A stretch of DNA of 64,000 nucleotides, from assembly GCA_902615625.1 (NCBI GenBank), contig CACMPM010000005.1:1-64000 (forward strand), given 5' to 3'. A program made the translations under genes and the position numbers. Origin of the DNA: an uncultured Alphaproteobacteria bacterium. GTDB lineage: Bacteria; Pseudomonadota; Alphaproteobacteria; HIMB59; GCA-002718135. The notes beneath the pieces were generated by a model. The model was not told the DNA's origin, made no database searches, and saw nothing but the letters and a program-made list of their open reading frames with translations. This document shows, in pieces, positions 44,479 through 53,231 of this stretch (its first letter is position 1; each line of letters starts with the position of its first letter).

Positions 44479-47124
44479 ATGATTAATTTTAGGACCCTTA
44501 AAGTCAAAGGCTTTAAGTCTTTTGTTGAGCCAACAGAAATTTTAATTGAAAATGGTTTAACAGGCATTGTGGGGCCAAATGGTTGTGGTAAATCCAATCT
44601 CGTTGAAGCTTTTAGATTCGTTATGGGTGAGCTTTCTCCTAAACAAATGAGAGGAAGCGAATTAGATGATGTTATCTTTAATGGCACTGATGATAGGCCA
44701 GCATGGGATATTGCAGAAGTATCTATAGATTTAGATAATAAAGCAAGAAAAGCACCAAGTATTTTTAATGAGAGTGATACCATTGAAGTCACTAGAAGAA
44801 TATGGCGAGGTGAAGGATCGGAATATAGAGTAAATGGAAAAGAGGTCCGGTTAAAAGATGTTCAATTATTATTTGCTGATGCTGCAACTGGAGCTAGATC
44901 AACTTCAATGGTTAGTCAAGGTAGAGTTAGTGCTATAATTGCTGCTAAGCCTGAACAAAGAAGAACGTTGCTTGAAGAAGCTGCAGGAATTACTGGTCTG
45001 CATTCAAGAAGACACGAAGCTGAATTACGATTGAATGCTACTGAAAATAACTTAGAGCGTGTTAAGGACGTATTGAAAGCACAAGATGAACAACTAATAA
45101 TATTAAAGAAACAATCTAAACAAGCTGAAAGATATAAGTACATCCAAAAAGATATTACAAAAGCAAGAGCTAGATTATTTTATAAAAAATGGATTGATGA
45201 AAAAGATAAATTAAAAAATGCTAATGAAAAAATTCAATCTGAAACAAATGTTGTAAATGACCAAACACAAGTTGTTGCACAAATAAATGTCGAATTTGAA
45301 AAAGTTCAAGAAAGCCTTCCAAACCTTAGACTCCAAGAAAGTAAGGTTGCAGCTGAACTGCAAAAATATTCTATTAGTTTAGAAAACCAAGAAAAAGAAA
45401 TTGAAAGAGCGAATATTGCAGTAGACGAAACAAAAGTCCGTATAGAACAAATTCAAAATGACATCGATAGAGAAAAATTTTTATTTGAAGATGCAAAACA
45501 AAATCTTGAAAGAGTACAAGAAGAAAAATCAATACTTTTAAAACAACAAGGAGATCTTTTTATTCAAAATGATGATGATCAAAATAATGAAAATGTTTCT
45601 AATAAAAAAAATAATAACCCAATAATTGATTATCTAGATTTTGAAGATGGTCTTGAACAAGCAATTGCAGCAGTTTTTTCAGATGAGTTAATTGCATCTA
45701 TTGATGAAGAACAAAGCATTTTTTGGAGAAAATTAGATGTGGAAGATTCTTCCTTTAACTCAGAAATTACAAAATTTTCTTCTCTAATCAAAGCACCAGA
45801 TAATTTGAAAAAGAAATTAGAATTTGTTGGATTAATAGAAAATAAGGAAAATATTTTAGAAATTCAAAAAACCTTAAAGTCAGGACAAATATTAGTTAGT
45901 AAACTAGGAGAAATTTGGAGATGGGATGGCTATGTATCTAAAGGTAAACAAAATAATTCTACTAAAGCCATATTAGAGCAATTAAAAAATAGAAGAATAA
46001 AGCAATTAAGTGCTGAAGAAAAACAATGGAATGATATTTCTTCAAAAGCAAATCAAAGAATAGAAGAGTTAAATTCAAGGCAAAATACATTAATTAGTGA
46101 ATTATCTAATCTCCAATCCGTTCCTGAAGATGTATCAAGTGAAAAATTAAAAATACAAAAGCTGATTGATGAAAATAAGACTTCTTATGAGCAAATAGCT
46201 GAGCAGCTTCGTCAAACTGAACAAAATTCTAATGAAATCAATAAGAAATTAAAATTAGAAGAAATTAAATTAAATGAACTAAGAGAAGAGAGAATCAGAA
46301 CTGAAGGTCTAATTAATACAATTAATGAAGCAATAAAGTTATTATCAACTCAGGTAAAAGAAAGATTAAGTATAGAACTAGAAGAGCTTTACAATATTGG
46401 AGAAATAGATCCAAATAAAATTTTGGGTGAGACTAATGATTTAGAAAAAAAATTAGAAAGACTAATTGCTGAACAAGAACGTTTAGGTGGTGTTAATCTT
46501 CTTGCAGAACAAGAATCCAAAGATTTAGAAGAAAAAGTAAATACAATAAAGAAAGATCAAAGTGACCTTTTAAGTGCAATTGCAAAACTGAGAGAAGCAA
46601 TTGATTCACTTAATACAGAAGGTAGACAACGTTTACTTGCTGCATATGGAATAGTAAATGAAAATTTTCAAAAATTATTTACAAGGTTGTTTGGAGGTGG
46701 CAAGGCTTATCTGAAATTTACAGATGAATCAGATCCCCTTCAAGCTGGTTTAGAAATATTTGCTAGTCCTCCTGGAAAAAAATTACAAAATCTAAATTTA
46801 CTTTCTGGTGGTGAGCAAGCTCTTACAGCATTATCATTATTATTTGCTGTATTTTTATCAAACCCAGCTCCAATTTGTGTACTCGATGAGGTTGATGCTC
46901 CATTAGATGATACTAATGTTGATAGATTTTGTTCATTAGTAGAGGAAATAGCTAAAACTTCTTCAACAAAATTCTTAGTTATAACTCATCATAGAATGAC
47001 AATGGCAAGAGTAAATAGATTATTTGGTGTTACCATGCCTGAGAAAGGTGTATCACAATTAGTTTCTGTTGATCTTGAAAAAGCAATCGAGATAAAAGAG
47101 CAAGATACTACAAATGAATTATAA
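44479..47124 (+). CDS. smc: Chromosome segregation ATPase SMC, short-armed
   Basis: Condensin ATPase for chromosome organisation. The N-terminal head has VGPNGCGKSNLVEAFRFVMG (Walker A about residues 32-40). The C-terminal head has the ABC signature NLLSGGEQALTALSLLF and Walker B ICVLDEVDAPLDDTNVDRF. Between them are a coiled coil, a hinge-like globule at about 365-480 (DFEDGLEQAIAAVFSDELI), and the return coil. At about 881 residues it is far shorter than the ~1150 usual in this class; the arms are roughly 200 residues each. Both heads and a hinge are present, so it is not truncated. The track start at 44476 is a TTG just before the ATG I use. Confidence 0.93.
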   Translation: MINFRTLKVKGFKSFVEPTEILIENGLTGIVGPNGCGKSNLVEAFRFVMGELSPKQMRGSELDDVIFNGTDDRPAWDIAEVSIDLDNKARKAPSIFNESDTIEVTRRIWRGEGSEYRVNGKEVRLKDVQLLFADAATGARSTSMVSQGRVSAIIAAKPEQRRTLLEEAAGITGLHSRRHEAELRLNATENNLERVKDVLKAQDEQLIILKKQSKQAERYKYIQKDITKARARLFYKKWIDEKDKLKNANEKIQSETNVVNDQTQVVAQINVEFEKVQESLPNLRLQESKVAAELQKYSISLENQEKEIERANIAVDETKVRIEQIQNDIDREKFLFEDAKQNLERVQEEKSILLKQQGDLFIQNDDDQNNENVSNKKNNNPIIDYLDFEDGLEQAIAAVFSDELIASIDEEQSIFWRKLDVEDSSFNSEITKFSSLIKAPDNLKKKLEFVGLIENKENILEIQKTLKSGQILVSKLGEIWRWDGYVSKGKQNNSTKAILEQLKNRRIKQLSAEEKQWNDISSKANQRIEELNSRQNTLISELSNLQSVPEDVSSEKLKIQKLIDENKTSYEQIAEQLRQTEQNSNEINKKLKLEEIKLNELREERIRTEGLINTINEAIKLLSTQVKERLSIELEELYNIGEIDPNKILGETNDLEKKLERLIAEQERLGGVNLLAEQESKDLEEKVNTIKKDQSDLLSAIAKLREAIDSLNTEGRQRLLAAYGIVNENFQKLFTRLFGGGKAYLKFTDESDPLQAGLEIFASPPGKKLQNLNLLSGGEQALTALSLLFAVFLSNPAPICVLDEVDAPLDDTNVDRFCSLVEEIAKTSSTKFLVITHHRMTMARVNRLFGVTMPEKGVSQLVSVDLEKAIEIKEQDTTNEL

Positions 47125-47401
47125 AAATAAAAATTTAGAAGAATTAGGTAAAAAAATTGATAATTTAGATAATCAAAATAAAGAGCCTAATATTAAAAAA
47201 AAAGAAAGCGGTGCTGGATTTGGTTTTAAAATTAGTACAGAAATTATCGCTGCACTAGTGGTTGGAGTTGGAATTGGGCTTATTGTGGATAATTACTTTA
47301 ATACTAAACCAATAGGGTTAATTATTTTTTTCATATTTGGCGCATTAGCTGGATTTTTGAACGTTTATCGTGTAATGCGTCGCATTGAAAAGCAAAGGTA
47401 A
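47114..47401 (+). CDS. atpI: ATP synthase protein I (AtpI)
   Basis: Small accessory membrane protein of the F0 operon, thought to help c-ring assembly or magnesium supply. It has 95 residues: a charged, Lys/Asn-rich N-terminus, then GAGFGFKISTEIIAALVVGV starting the first of two helices, and LIIFFIFGALAGFLNVYRVM in the second. This is the typical alphaproteobacterial form. It overlaps the smc 3' end by 11 bases and precedes atpB by 21. Confidence 0.9.
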   Translation: MNYKNKNLEELGKKIDNLDNQNKEPNIKKKESGAGFGFKISTEIIAALVVGVGIGLIVDNYFNTKPIGLIIFFIFGALAGFLNVYRVMRRIEKQR

Positions 47402-47422
47402 TTTCACTATTCAATAACTATT

Positions 47423-48157
47423 ATGGCCGCAAAAGACAGTCCGCTAAAACAGTTCGAAATAGATCCAATATCCAATATTGAGCTTGGTGGCTATAATATT
47501 TCATTTACAAATTCATCTTTTGCTATGCTAATTACTGTTTTAGTAATTACTCTTTTTTTAACTTTAACAGTGAATACAAGATCAATCATCCCTTCTAGGA
47601 TGCAGCTTATCTCAGAATTGATGTATAATTTTATAGCTCAGCTTCTCTCTGATACAGTTGGAGATAATGGAAAAAGGTATTTCCCATTTGTTTTCTCTTT
47701 ATTCATGTTTGTGTTAATTGGCAACATGGTAGGTATGATACCATACCAATTTACATTCACGAGTCATATTATTGTTACATTTGCATTAGCTGCAGTTGTA
47801 TTTATTGGTGTAACTATTCTTGGATTTATTAACCATGGCATTAAATTTTTTACATTCTTTTATATACCGGGTGTACCATTTTACATGCATCCACTGCTTA
47901 TTCCTATTGAGGTAATATCTTATTTATCAAGACCTATAAGTTTATCAGTTAGATTATTTGCAAACATGCTGGCTGGTCACACGCTACTAAAAGTATTTGC
48001 GGGCTTTGTTGTTTCCATGCCATTTTTTACAGGAGTTTTTCCTTTAGCTTTCATTGTAGCTTTAACAGGATTAGAAATTTTAATTGCTTTTTTGCAAGCA
48101 TATGTATTTGCAATACTGACGTGTTTATATATTAACGATGCTTATCATTTACATTAA
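47423..48157 (+). CDS. atpB: ATP synthase subunit a
   Basis: Membrane stator subunit with the proton half-channels. The essential Arg is in SRPISLSVRLFANMLAGH. The last helices hold LTGLEILIAFLQAYVFAIL with the conserved Glu and Gln. Length 244. The N-terminus MAAKDSPLKQFEIDPI is the standard alphaproteobacterial opening. Second gene of the F0 operon; atpE follows after 18 bases. Confidence 0.97.
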   Translation: MAAKDSPLKQFEIDPISNIELGGYNISFTNSSFAMLITVLVITLFLTLTVNTRSIIPSRMQLISELMYNFIAQLLSDTVGDNGKRYFPFVFSLFMFVLIGNMVGMIPYQFTFTSHIIVTFALAAVVFIGVTILGFINHGIKFFTFFYIPGVPFYMHPLLIPIEVISYLSRPISLSVRLFANMLAGHTLLKVFAGFVVSMPFFTGVFPLAFIVALTGLEILIAFLQAYVFAILTCLYINDAYHLH

Positions 48158-48164
48158 TTTAAAA

Positions 48165-48172
48165 TAGGAGGA
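48165..48172 (+). promoter_or_regulatory. Strong Shine-Dalgarno of atpE
   Basis: TAGGAGGA sits four bases before the ATG at 48176, by far the best ribosome-binding site I saw in this window. It fits the need for many c subunits (about 8-15) per enzyme relative to the single a subunit. Confidence 0.85.
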
Positions 48173-48175
48173 CTT

Positions 48176-48400
48176 ATGGAAATTGAAGCAGCAAAAGTAA
48201 TCGGAGCGGGTCTAGCCGTTATCGGTGTTATTGGATCAGGTATTGGAATTGGGAATATTTTCTCATCTTTTATTCAAGCAGTTGGAAGAAATCCAGCAGC
48301 AAGAGGTGAAGTTTTTACAATGACAATGTTAGGTTTCGCATTAGTTGAAGCGATTGCACTTTTCGCGTTAGTTATTGCGTTAGTTATTTTGTTTGGATAG
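48176..48400 (+). CDS. atpE: ATP synthase subunit c
   Basis: Proteolipid of the rotating c-ring. It is 74 residues in two helices: a glycine-rich first helix (GAGLAVIGVIGSGIGIGN), the polar loop RNPAARG, and a second helix with the proton-carrying Glu58 in GFALVEAIALFALVIAL. The residues around it do not resemble the sodium-binding pattern, so it is probably proton-driven. An unusually strong ribosome-binding site precedes it. Confidence 0.98.
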   Translation: MEIEAAKVIGAGLAVIGVIGSGIGIGNIFSSFIQAVGRNPAARGEVFTMTMLGFALVEAIALFALVIALVILFG

Positions 48401-48417
48401 AATACAATAATTAACTA

Positions 48418-48909
48418 ATGCCTCAATTAAATCCAGAGTTTTTTGTTTCACAGCTCTTTTGGTTAGCTGTATTCTTTACTTTTCTATTTGTGTTTTTATG
48501 GAGGGTATCTCTTCCAAGAATAGCTACAGTTTTAGAGAAAAGACAAAATAAAATAGATGAGAATTTATCTTCAGCAAAAGAGCTTCAAGAACAGGCAATG
48601 GAAATTGAAAAAAAAATTAATGATCAAATCAATAAGGCTAAAGTAGAAACAGATGAAAAAATTAAAGAAACAATCAATGCTTTACAAGAAGATGTTTCTT
48701 CTCAACTTTCTTCACTTGATAAAGACTTAGAAAAAAAAATTTCTGATGCAGAAAAAGAAATTTTAAAAAATAAAGATGATCAAATGAAAAATATTAACAA
48801 TGAAATAGCTAATATTACAAAACTGACTGTTGGCAAAATCACAGATATAGAATTGTCAGACAATGAAATTAATAAAGTTATTGAAATACATAAAGGTAGT
48901 TTTAATTAA
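48418..48909 (+). CDS. ATP synthase subunit b' (first b-type stator)
   Basis: Peripheral-stalk subunit. One membrane helix near the N-terminus (FFVSQLFWLAVFFTFLFVFLW) is followed by a long charged coiled coil to residue 163. Photosynthetic and alphaproteobacterial enzymes pair unlike b' and b subunits; position directly after atpE and the LPRIATVLEKRQNKIDENL sequence fit the b' type. The next gene starts at its final base. Confidence 0.9.
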   Translation: MPQLNPEFFVSQLFWLAVFFTFLFVFLWRVSLPRIATVLEKRQNKIDENLSSAKELQEQAMEIEKKINDQINKAKVETDEKIKETINALQEDVSSQLSSLDKDLEKKISDAEKEILKNKDDQMKNINNEIANITKLTVGKITDIELSDNEINKVIEIHKGSFN

Positions 48910-49394
48910 TGTTTTCTGATCCACAATTTTGGGTTGCAGTATCTTTTATTTTATTTATTGCAGCTATTTTTAATCCAGTACGAAAAATTCTTACATCTAG
49001 TTTAGATGTTCAAATAAAAGATATAAAAAATAAAATAGATGAAGTTGAGAATATAAAAAATGAGGCTCAAAAAGCTTTGGATGAATTAAAAGATAGAGAA
49101 ACTAAGGTAGAAAAAGAAATACAAAATCTAAATTTGGAATCTGAAAAAAGAATAGCTGAACTGAAAAATATATCTGCTTCTAAACTAACTGACCAAATTG
49201 AAAAAAGAAAAATATTAGCTGAAAATAAGATTGAACAACTAGTGAGAGATACCAATAACTCTATAAAAAATTATATTTCAAGTGTTGCAATAGAGGCTAC
49301 GAAAAATATTCTAATACAAAATCTCAATAAAGATAAAAAGTCTGCTTTAATTGAAGAATCTATTACTGAATTTAACTCTGTTTTAAAGAATTAA
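48909..49394 (+). CDS. atpF: ATP synthase subunit b
   Basis: Second stator subunit, 161 residues: N-terminal membrane helix (FWVAVSFILFIAAIFNPVRK) and a lysine/glutamate-rich coiled coil ending with ATKNILIQNLNKDKKSALIE. It forms a heterodimer with b'. Its ATG overlaps the b' stop by one base (TAATG). The F1 genes (atpHAGDC) are not in the window, so F0 and F1 form separate operons, as usual in alphaproteobacteria. Confidence 0.92.
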   Translation: MFSDPQFWVAVSFILFIAAIFNPVRKILTSSLDVQIKDIKNKIDEVENIKNEAQKALDELKDRETKVEKEIQNLNLESEKRIAELKNISASKLTDQIEKRKILAENKIEQLVRDTNNSIKNYISSVAIEATKNILIQNLNKDKKSALIEESITEFNSVLKN

Positions 49395-49506
49395 AAGTAA
49401 ATTAATCAGCCTAAATAATTGAGTATAATAATAAGAAATTAATATTAAAGGATTTGCAAAATCTATAGTATTATTAATTAACTGAAATTAAAATTAGCAA
49501 ATTTAA

Positions 49507-50448
49507 ATGACTAAAAAACTTAATATCTTTCTTGCAGGACCTCGAGGTTTTTGTGCAGGAGTAGATAGGGCGATTGAAATGGTTAAGGGTGCTCTAAAAA
49601 AATATGGGGCGCCAGTATATGTTCGTCATGAAATAGTTCATAATAAATTTGTTGTTGAAAATCTCAAATCACAGGGAGCTATTTTTGTAGAAGAATTAAA
49701 TGAGATTGAAGATAAAAGCAGGCCAGTTATCTTTTCTGCACATGGTGTTCCAAAAGCAGTACCCGAGGAAGCGTTAAGTTTAAATTTAATATATTATGAT
49801 GCCACATGTCCACTTGTTAGCAAAATTCATAAGGAGGTGGAAAATTTTGATAAAAAAAATCTCCCCGTAATTTTAATTGGTCATAGGAATCATCCTGAGG
49901 TTATTGGGACTATGGGTCAAACTAATAATGAAATTTATTTGGTAGAAAAAGTTGATGATGTAAAAAAGTTACCCTTTGAACAAAATGATAAGATTGCATA
50001 TGTAACTCAGACAACTCTATCAATAGACGATACGAAAGATATAATAAAAGAGATAAAATCACATTTTAAGAATGTTATAGAACCGAAAAAAAATGATATT
50101 TGTTATGCTACAACAAATAGACAGGAAGCTGTAAAAAAAATAGCTGATCAATGTGATTATTTTTTAGTAATTGGTGCAAGTAACTCATCAAATTCTTTAA
50201 GATTAGTTGAAGTAGCAAAAAATTATGGTTCAAAAAAAGCTATTTTAGTGGAAGATGTTGATTCCTTAAATTTAAATATATTTCAAGAATCTGAAAATAT
50301 AGGAATAACAGCAAGTGCATCATCACCGGAAATACTTGTAAGAAAACTTCTTGATAATTTGAAAAAAAATTTTGAAGTTCAAGTAAATGAAGGGCATTAT
50401 CAGAAAGAAGATGTATTTTTTAAAATTCCACAAAAGCTAAACGTATAA
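49507..50448 (+). CDS. ispH: 4-hydroxy-3-methylbut-2-enyl diphosphate reductase
   Basis: Iron-sulfur enzyme for the last step of the methylerythritol-phosphate pathway, giving IPP and DMAPP. The three cluster-binding cysteines lie in GPRGFCAGVDRAIEMV, DATCPLVSKIHKEV and KKNDICYATTNRQEAV. VIFSAHGVPKAVPEEA provides the conserved His. Length 313. The 112-base gap after atpF is AT-rich and presumably holds its promoter. It begins an ispH-thrB-rnhA run seen in many alphaproteobacteria. Confidence 0.97.
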   Translation: MTKKLNIFLAGPRGFCAGVDRAIEMVKGALKKYGAPVYVRHEIVHNKFVVENLKSQGAIFVEELNEIEDKSRPVIFSAHGVPKAVPEEALSLNLIYYDATCPLVSKIHKEVENFDKKNLPVILIGHRNHPEVIGTMGQTNNEIYLVEKVDDVKKLPFEQNDKIAYVTQTTLSIDDTKDIIKEIKSHFKNVIEPKKNDICYATTNRQEAVKKIADQCDYFLVIGASNSSNSLRLVEVAKNYGSKKAILVEDVDSLNLNIFQESENIGITASASSPEILVRKLLDNLKKNFEVQVNEGHYQKEDVFFKIPQKLNV

Positions 50449-50449
50449 A

Positions 50450-51400
50450 ATGGCGGTCTTTACTAAATTACTTAAGGAAGATATCAATAACTTTATCTCT
50501 GATTACGCAATTGGAAATCTAGAAAGATTTGAAGAAATTGTAGATGGTATAGAGAACTCAAATTTTAAAATTTTTTGTAACAATAAACCATATATTTTAA
50601 CAATTTTTGAAAAAAGAGTGACTGAAGAAGAATTACCATTTTTCATAAATTTAAAAAACTTTTTAAATAAAAATAATTTTAAATGCCCTAAAGCGATCCC
50701 AGATAAAAATGGAAAAACATTAAAAAAAATAAAAAATAAAACTGCTGTTATTATTTCTTTTCTAGAAGGTAAAAGTATTGAAAAAGCTAACTCTGAAATG
50801 TGTGGAGAAGTTGGGAAGATGGTTGCTAATTTACACAATCTTACTGTAAATTTTGATGAAAAAAGACCTAACAGTTTAGACTTAAAGGACTGGAAAAATA
50901 TTTACAAAAAGTGTCTTAATAAGAAATCTGAAGAATATAATGAAATAATGTATTTGTTAAAAAACGAAATAGATTATTTAGAAAATCATTGGCCAAGCAA
51001 TATTCCCTGTGGTGTTATTCACGCTGATTTGTTTAGAGATAATATTTTTTTTAAAAATGAAAAAATTTCAGGAGTAATAGATTTCTATTTTTCTTGTTAT
51101 TATTTTTATGTGTACGATATAGCGATTGTAATTAATGATTGGTGCTTTAGTGAAAATGGAAAAAATTTTCACAAACAAAACTGCCTTACAATTCTTGAGG
51201 AATATCAAAAATTGAGAAAATTGAGTGACCTTGAAAAGGAATCATTAAATATTTTATTAAGAGCTGCAGCTGTTAGAATATTATCTACAAGAGTACATGA
51301 CTATATTTTTCATCCACCTAATGCAATCGTTGTTAAAAAAGATCCATTTGAATATTTTAATATTTTAAAATGGCATCAACAAAATGGTATTTTTCAATAA
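50450..51400 (+). CDS. thrB: Homoserine kinase, ThrB2 (aminoglycoside-phosphotransferase fold)
   Basis: Phosphorylates homoserine on the way to threonine. This is the APH-fold type common in alphaproteobacteria rather than the GHMP type. Opening block VFTKLLKEDINNFISDYAIG; the catalytic loop is CGVIHADLFRDNIFF, and the metal-binding segment is ISGVIDFYFSCYYFYVYDIA. Length 316. It starts one base after the ispH stop and its own stop overlaps the rnhA start (TAATG), so the three are one unit. Confidence 0.93.
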   Translation: MAVFTKLLKEDINNFISDYAIGNLERFEEIVDGIENSNFKIFCNNKPYILTIFEKRVTEEELPFFINLKNFLNKNNFKCPKAIPDKNGKTLKKIKNKTAVIISFLEGKSIEKANSEMCGEVGKMVANLHNLTVNFDEKRPNSLDLKDWKNIYKKCLNKKSEEYNEIMYLLKNEIDYLENHWPSNIPCGVIHADLFRDNIFFKNEKISGVIDFYFSCYYFYVYDIAIVINDWCFSENGKNFHKQNCLTILEEYQKLRKLSDLEKESLNILLRAAAVRILSTRVHDYIFHPPNAIVVKKDPFEYFNILKWHQQNGIFQ

Positions 51401-51828
51401 TGATTAATATTTACACTGATGGTGCATGTTCTGGTAATCCTGGTAAAGGTGGATGGGGAGTTGTAATTTTAGATAATAACAATGAGATATTATTAAATGG
51501 TGGAGATCAACTTACAACGAATAATAAAATGGAACTTACAGCAGCAATAAAAGCACTAGAATATTTTAAGATAAAAAAAGATTTAATCATTTATACAGAC
51601 AGCAAATATGTAAAGGATGGAATTGAATCCTGGATTACAAATTGGAAAAAGAATGGATGGAAGACATCAACCAAAAAAATAGTGAAAAATAAAGAATTAT
51701 GGATGCAATTAGATAATCTAATAAATAAACATAATGTAACGTGGAAGTGGGTTAAGGGTCACGCAGGTTTCGAGTTTAATGAGAAAGCTGATGAACTAGC
51801 AAGGAAATATATTGAAAATAATATTTAG
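51400..51828 (+). CDS. rnhA: Ribonuclease HI
   Basis: Cuts the RNA strand of RNA-DNA hybrids. The DEDD residues are in IYTDGACSGNPGKGGWG, NNKMELTAAI, IIYTDSKYV and FNEKADELAR, with VKGHAGF supplying the catalytic His. I use ATG 51400 (MINIYTDG), which overlaps the thrB stop; the track start 30 bases earlier adds ten residues inside thrB. Length 142. Together with rnhB at 24036 the window encodes both RNase H types. Confidence 0.97.
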   Translation: MINIYTDGACSGNPGKGGWGVVILDNNNEILLNGGDQLTTNNKMELTAAIKALEYFKIKKDLIIYTDSKYVKDGIESWITNWKKNGWKTSTKKIVKNKELWMQLDNLINKHNVTWKWVKGHAGFEFNEKADELARKYIENNI

Positions 51829-52375
51829 TTTATTTTTTATTTTTCTATATTGTAAACAGAGTGTTGCAAATGATTTATGGACTATAGATAAGAATATTTC
51901 TAGTATAGAATTTGAAGTTCCAGTTTTGTTTGCAAAAAATGTTGCTGGTAAATTTAATACATTTGATGGTTTCGTTTCCTTAGATTTATCTAATCAAAGT
52001 AATAATAAAGCACTTATAAATGTTGGTATTGATAGTTTAGAGTTAAATTATAAACGATATAAGGATTTAGTACTCAGTGAGGTTTTCTTTGATGCTAAAA
52101 AATTTCCCTTAGGCCTTATTGACACAAATAATTTTAAATTTAATTACGAAGATAACAAAGTTAATTTAATAGGTGAATTAACGATAAAAGGTAAAAGTCA
52201 AAATATCCCTATTGATATTGAAATTATCAAATTGGCTAATGATTTGGTTCAGGTAAAAAGTGAAATTTTATTTTCTAGGAATGAGTTTAATATTGGTACA
52301 GGTAATTGGAAAAATACATCAATTCTTAAAGATGAAATAAAAATAAAAGCAAATATTTTTCTCTTCAAAGAATAG
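51812..52375 (+). CDS. Secreted YceI-family protein
   Basis: Lipocalin-like periplasmic protein that binds polyisoprenoid or other lipids. A signal peptide lies at residues 1-19 (IIFSLFFIFLYCKQSVAN). The family core is LWTIDKNISSIEFEVPVLFA, RYKDLVLSEVFFDAKKFPLG and LTIKGKSQNIPIDIEI. It starts with TTG at 51812, inside the end of rnhA (17-base overlap); no in-frame ATG is available to replace it and still keep the leader. 187 residues, normal for the family. Confidence 0.87.
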   Translation: MKIIFSLFFIFLYCKQSVANDLWTIDKNISSIEFEVPVLFAKNVAGKFNTFDGFVSLDLSNQSNNKALINVGIDSLELNYKRYKDLVLSEVFFDAKKFPLGLIDTNNFKFNYEDNKVNLIGELTIKGKSQNIPIDIEIIKLANDLVQVKSEILFSRNEFNIGTGNWKNTSILKDEIKIKANIFLFKE

Positions 52376-52380
52376 TTAGT

Positions 52381-53145
52381 TTATCTAAGTGTATATCCGC
52401 CGTCTATAACTAATACTTCACCTGTAATATAACTTGAGGCAGGGCTACATAAAAAAAGTGCTGCAGATGCAATTTCACTTGGTTTGCCCATTCTTTTAAG
52501 AGGTGTCATACTATTCCACGTTTCATACCAATGTTCGTTTTCTTTAGTTAACTTAGTCATTTCTGTATCAATATAACCAGGTGCAATAGCGTTCACACGG
52601 ATATTATTTTCAGCAAAATCACTTGCTAAACTTTTTGTTAACATATGTACTGCAGCTTTTGATGCGTTATAAGCTACTTGAGGTTGAGGAATATTTGATA
52701 CTAACCCAGATATTGAACCTATATTTAAAATCACTCCTTCACCTTGTTTTTTCATTTGTGGTAATACAGAACGACACATTCTAAAAACAGAATCAACATT
52801 TGTATTCATAATTTTATCTAATAATTTATCATCAAACTCTTCCATAGTACCATGTTGAGCAACACCAGCATTATTGACTAAGATATCAATTGAATTATAT
52901 TTTTCTAAAACAAAATTTATTATTTTTTGAGGTTCATTAGAATTAGTAATATCACCTTGAACAAAAGAAACATCATGATTTGCATCTTTAAGACTTTTTA
53001 GACCAGAATATTTATCTGTTCTACTTGTGACAATTATCTTTGCACCAGCCTCTCCAAGAGCATGTGCAATAGATAGGCCAATTCCTCTTGTTCCACCTGT
53101 TACAATAGCAACTTTATTAGTTAATTTAAAATTATCAAAAATCAT
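52381..53145 (-). CDS. SDR family NAD(P)-dependent oxidoreductase (polyol module)
   Basis: Classical short-chain dehydrogenase. The cofactor loop is AIVTGGTRGIGLSIAHALG, with NNAG, the catalytic Ser in ILNIGSISG, Tyr/Lys in QVAYNASKAAVH, and the C-terminal YITGEVLVIDGGY. I start at ATG 53145 (MIFDNFKL); the track's earlier start is a TTG. About 254 residues. It is divergent from a polyol dehydrogenase and is likely to oxidise or reduce a sugar or polyol (an arabinitol- or sorbitol-type substrate is plausible). The 86-base gap to the next gene is AT-rich and should hold both promoters. Confidence 0.9.
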   Translation of the reverse strand: MIFDNFKLTNKVAIVTGGTRGIGLSIAHALGEAGAKIIVTSRTDKYSGLKSLKDANHDVSFVQGDITNSNEPQKIINFVLEKYNSIDILVNNAGVAQHGTMEEFDDKLLDKIMNTNVDSVFRMCRSVLPQMKKQGEGVILNIGSISGLVSNIPQPQVAYNASKAAVHMLTKSLASDFAENNIRVNAIAPGYIDTEMTKLTKENEHWYETWNSMTPLKRMGKPSEIASAALFLCSPASSYITGEVLVIDGGYTLR

Positions 53146-53231
53146 CAATATATACAATATGTTAACAAAGTAGAAATTTCATTAAAAATTATAATAATTT
53201 ATATTTAAAAATATGCTATTTATTAACAAAC

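Noticed and set aside
44479-47124. Short smc taken as truncated or frameshifted
   Set aside because: Walker A, hinge-like region, ABC signature and Walker B all occur in one open frame in the right order, so the gene is compact rather than broken.
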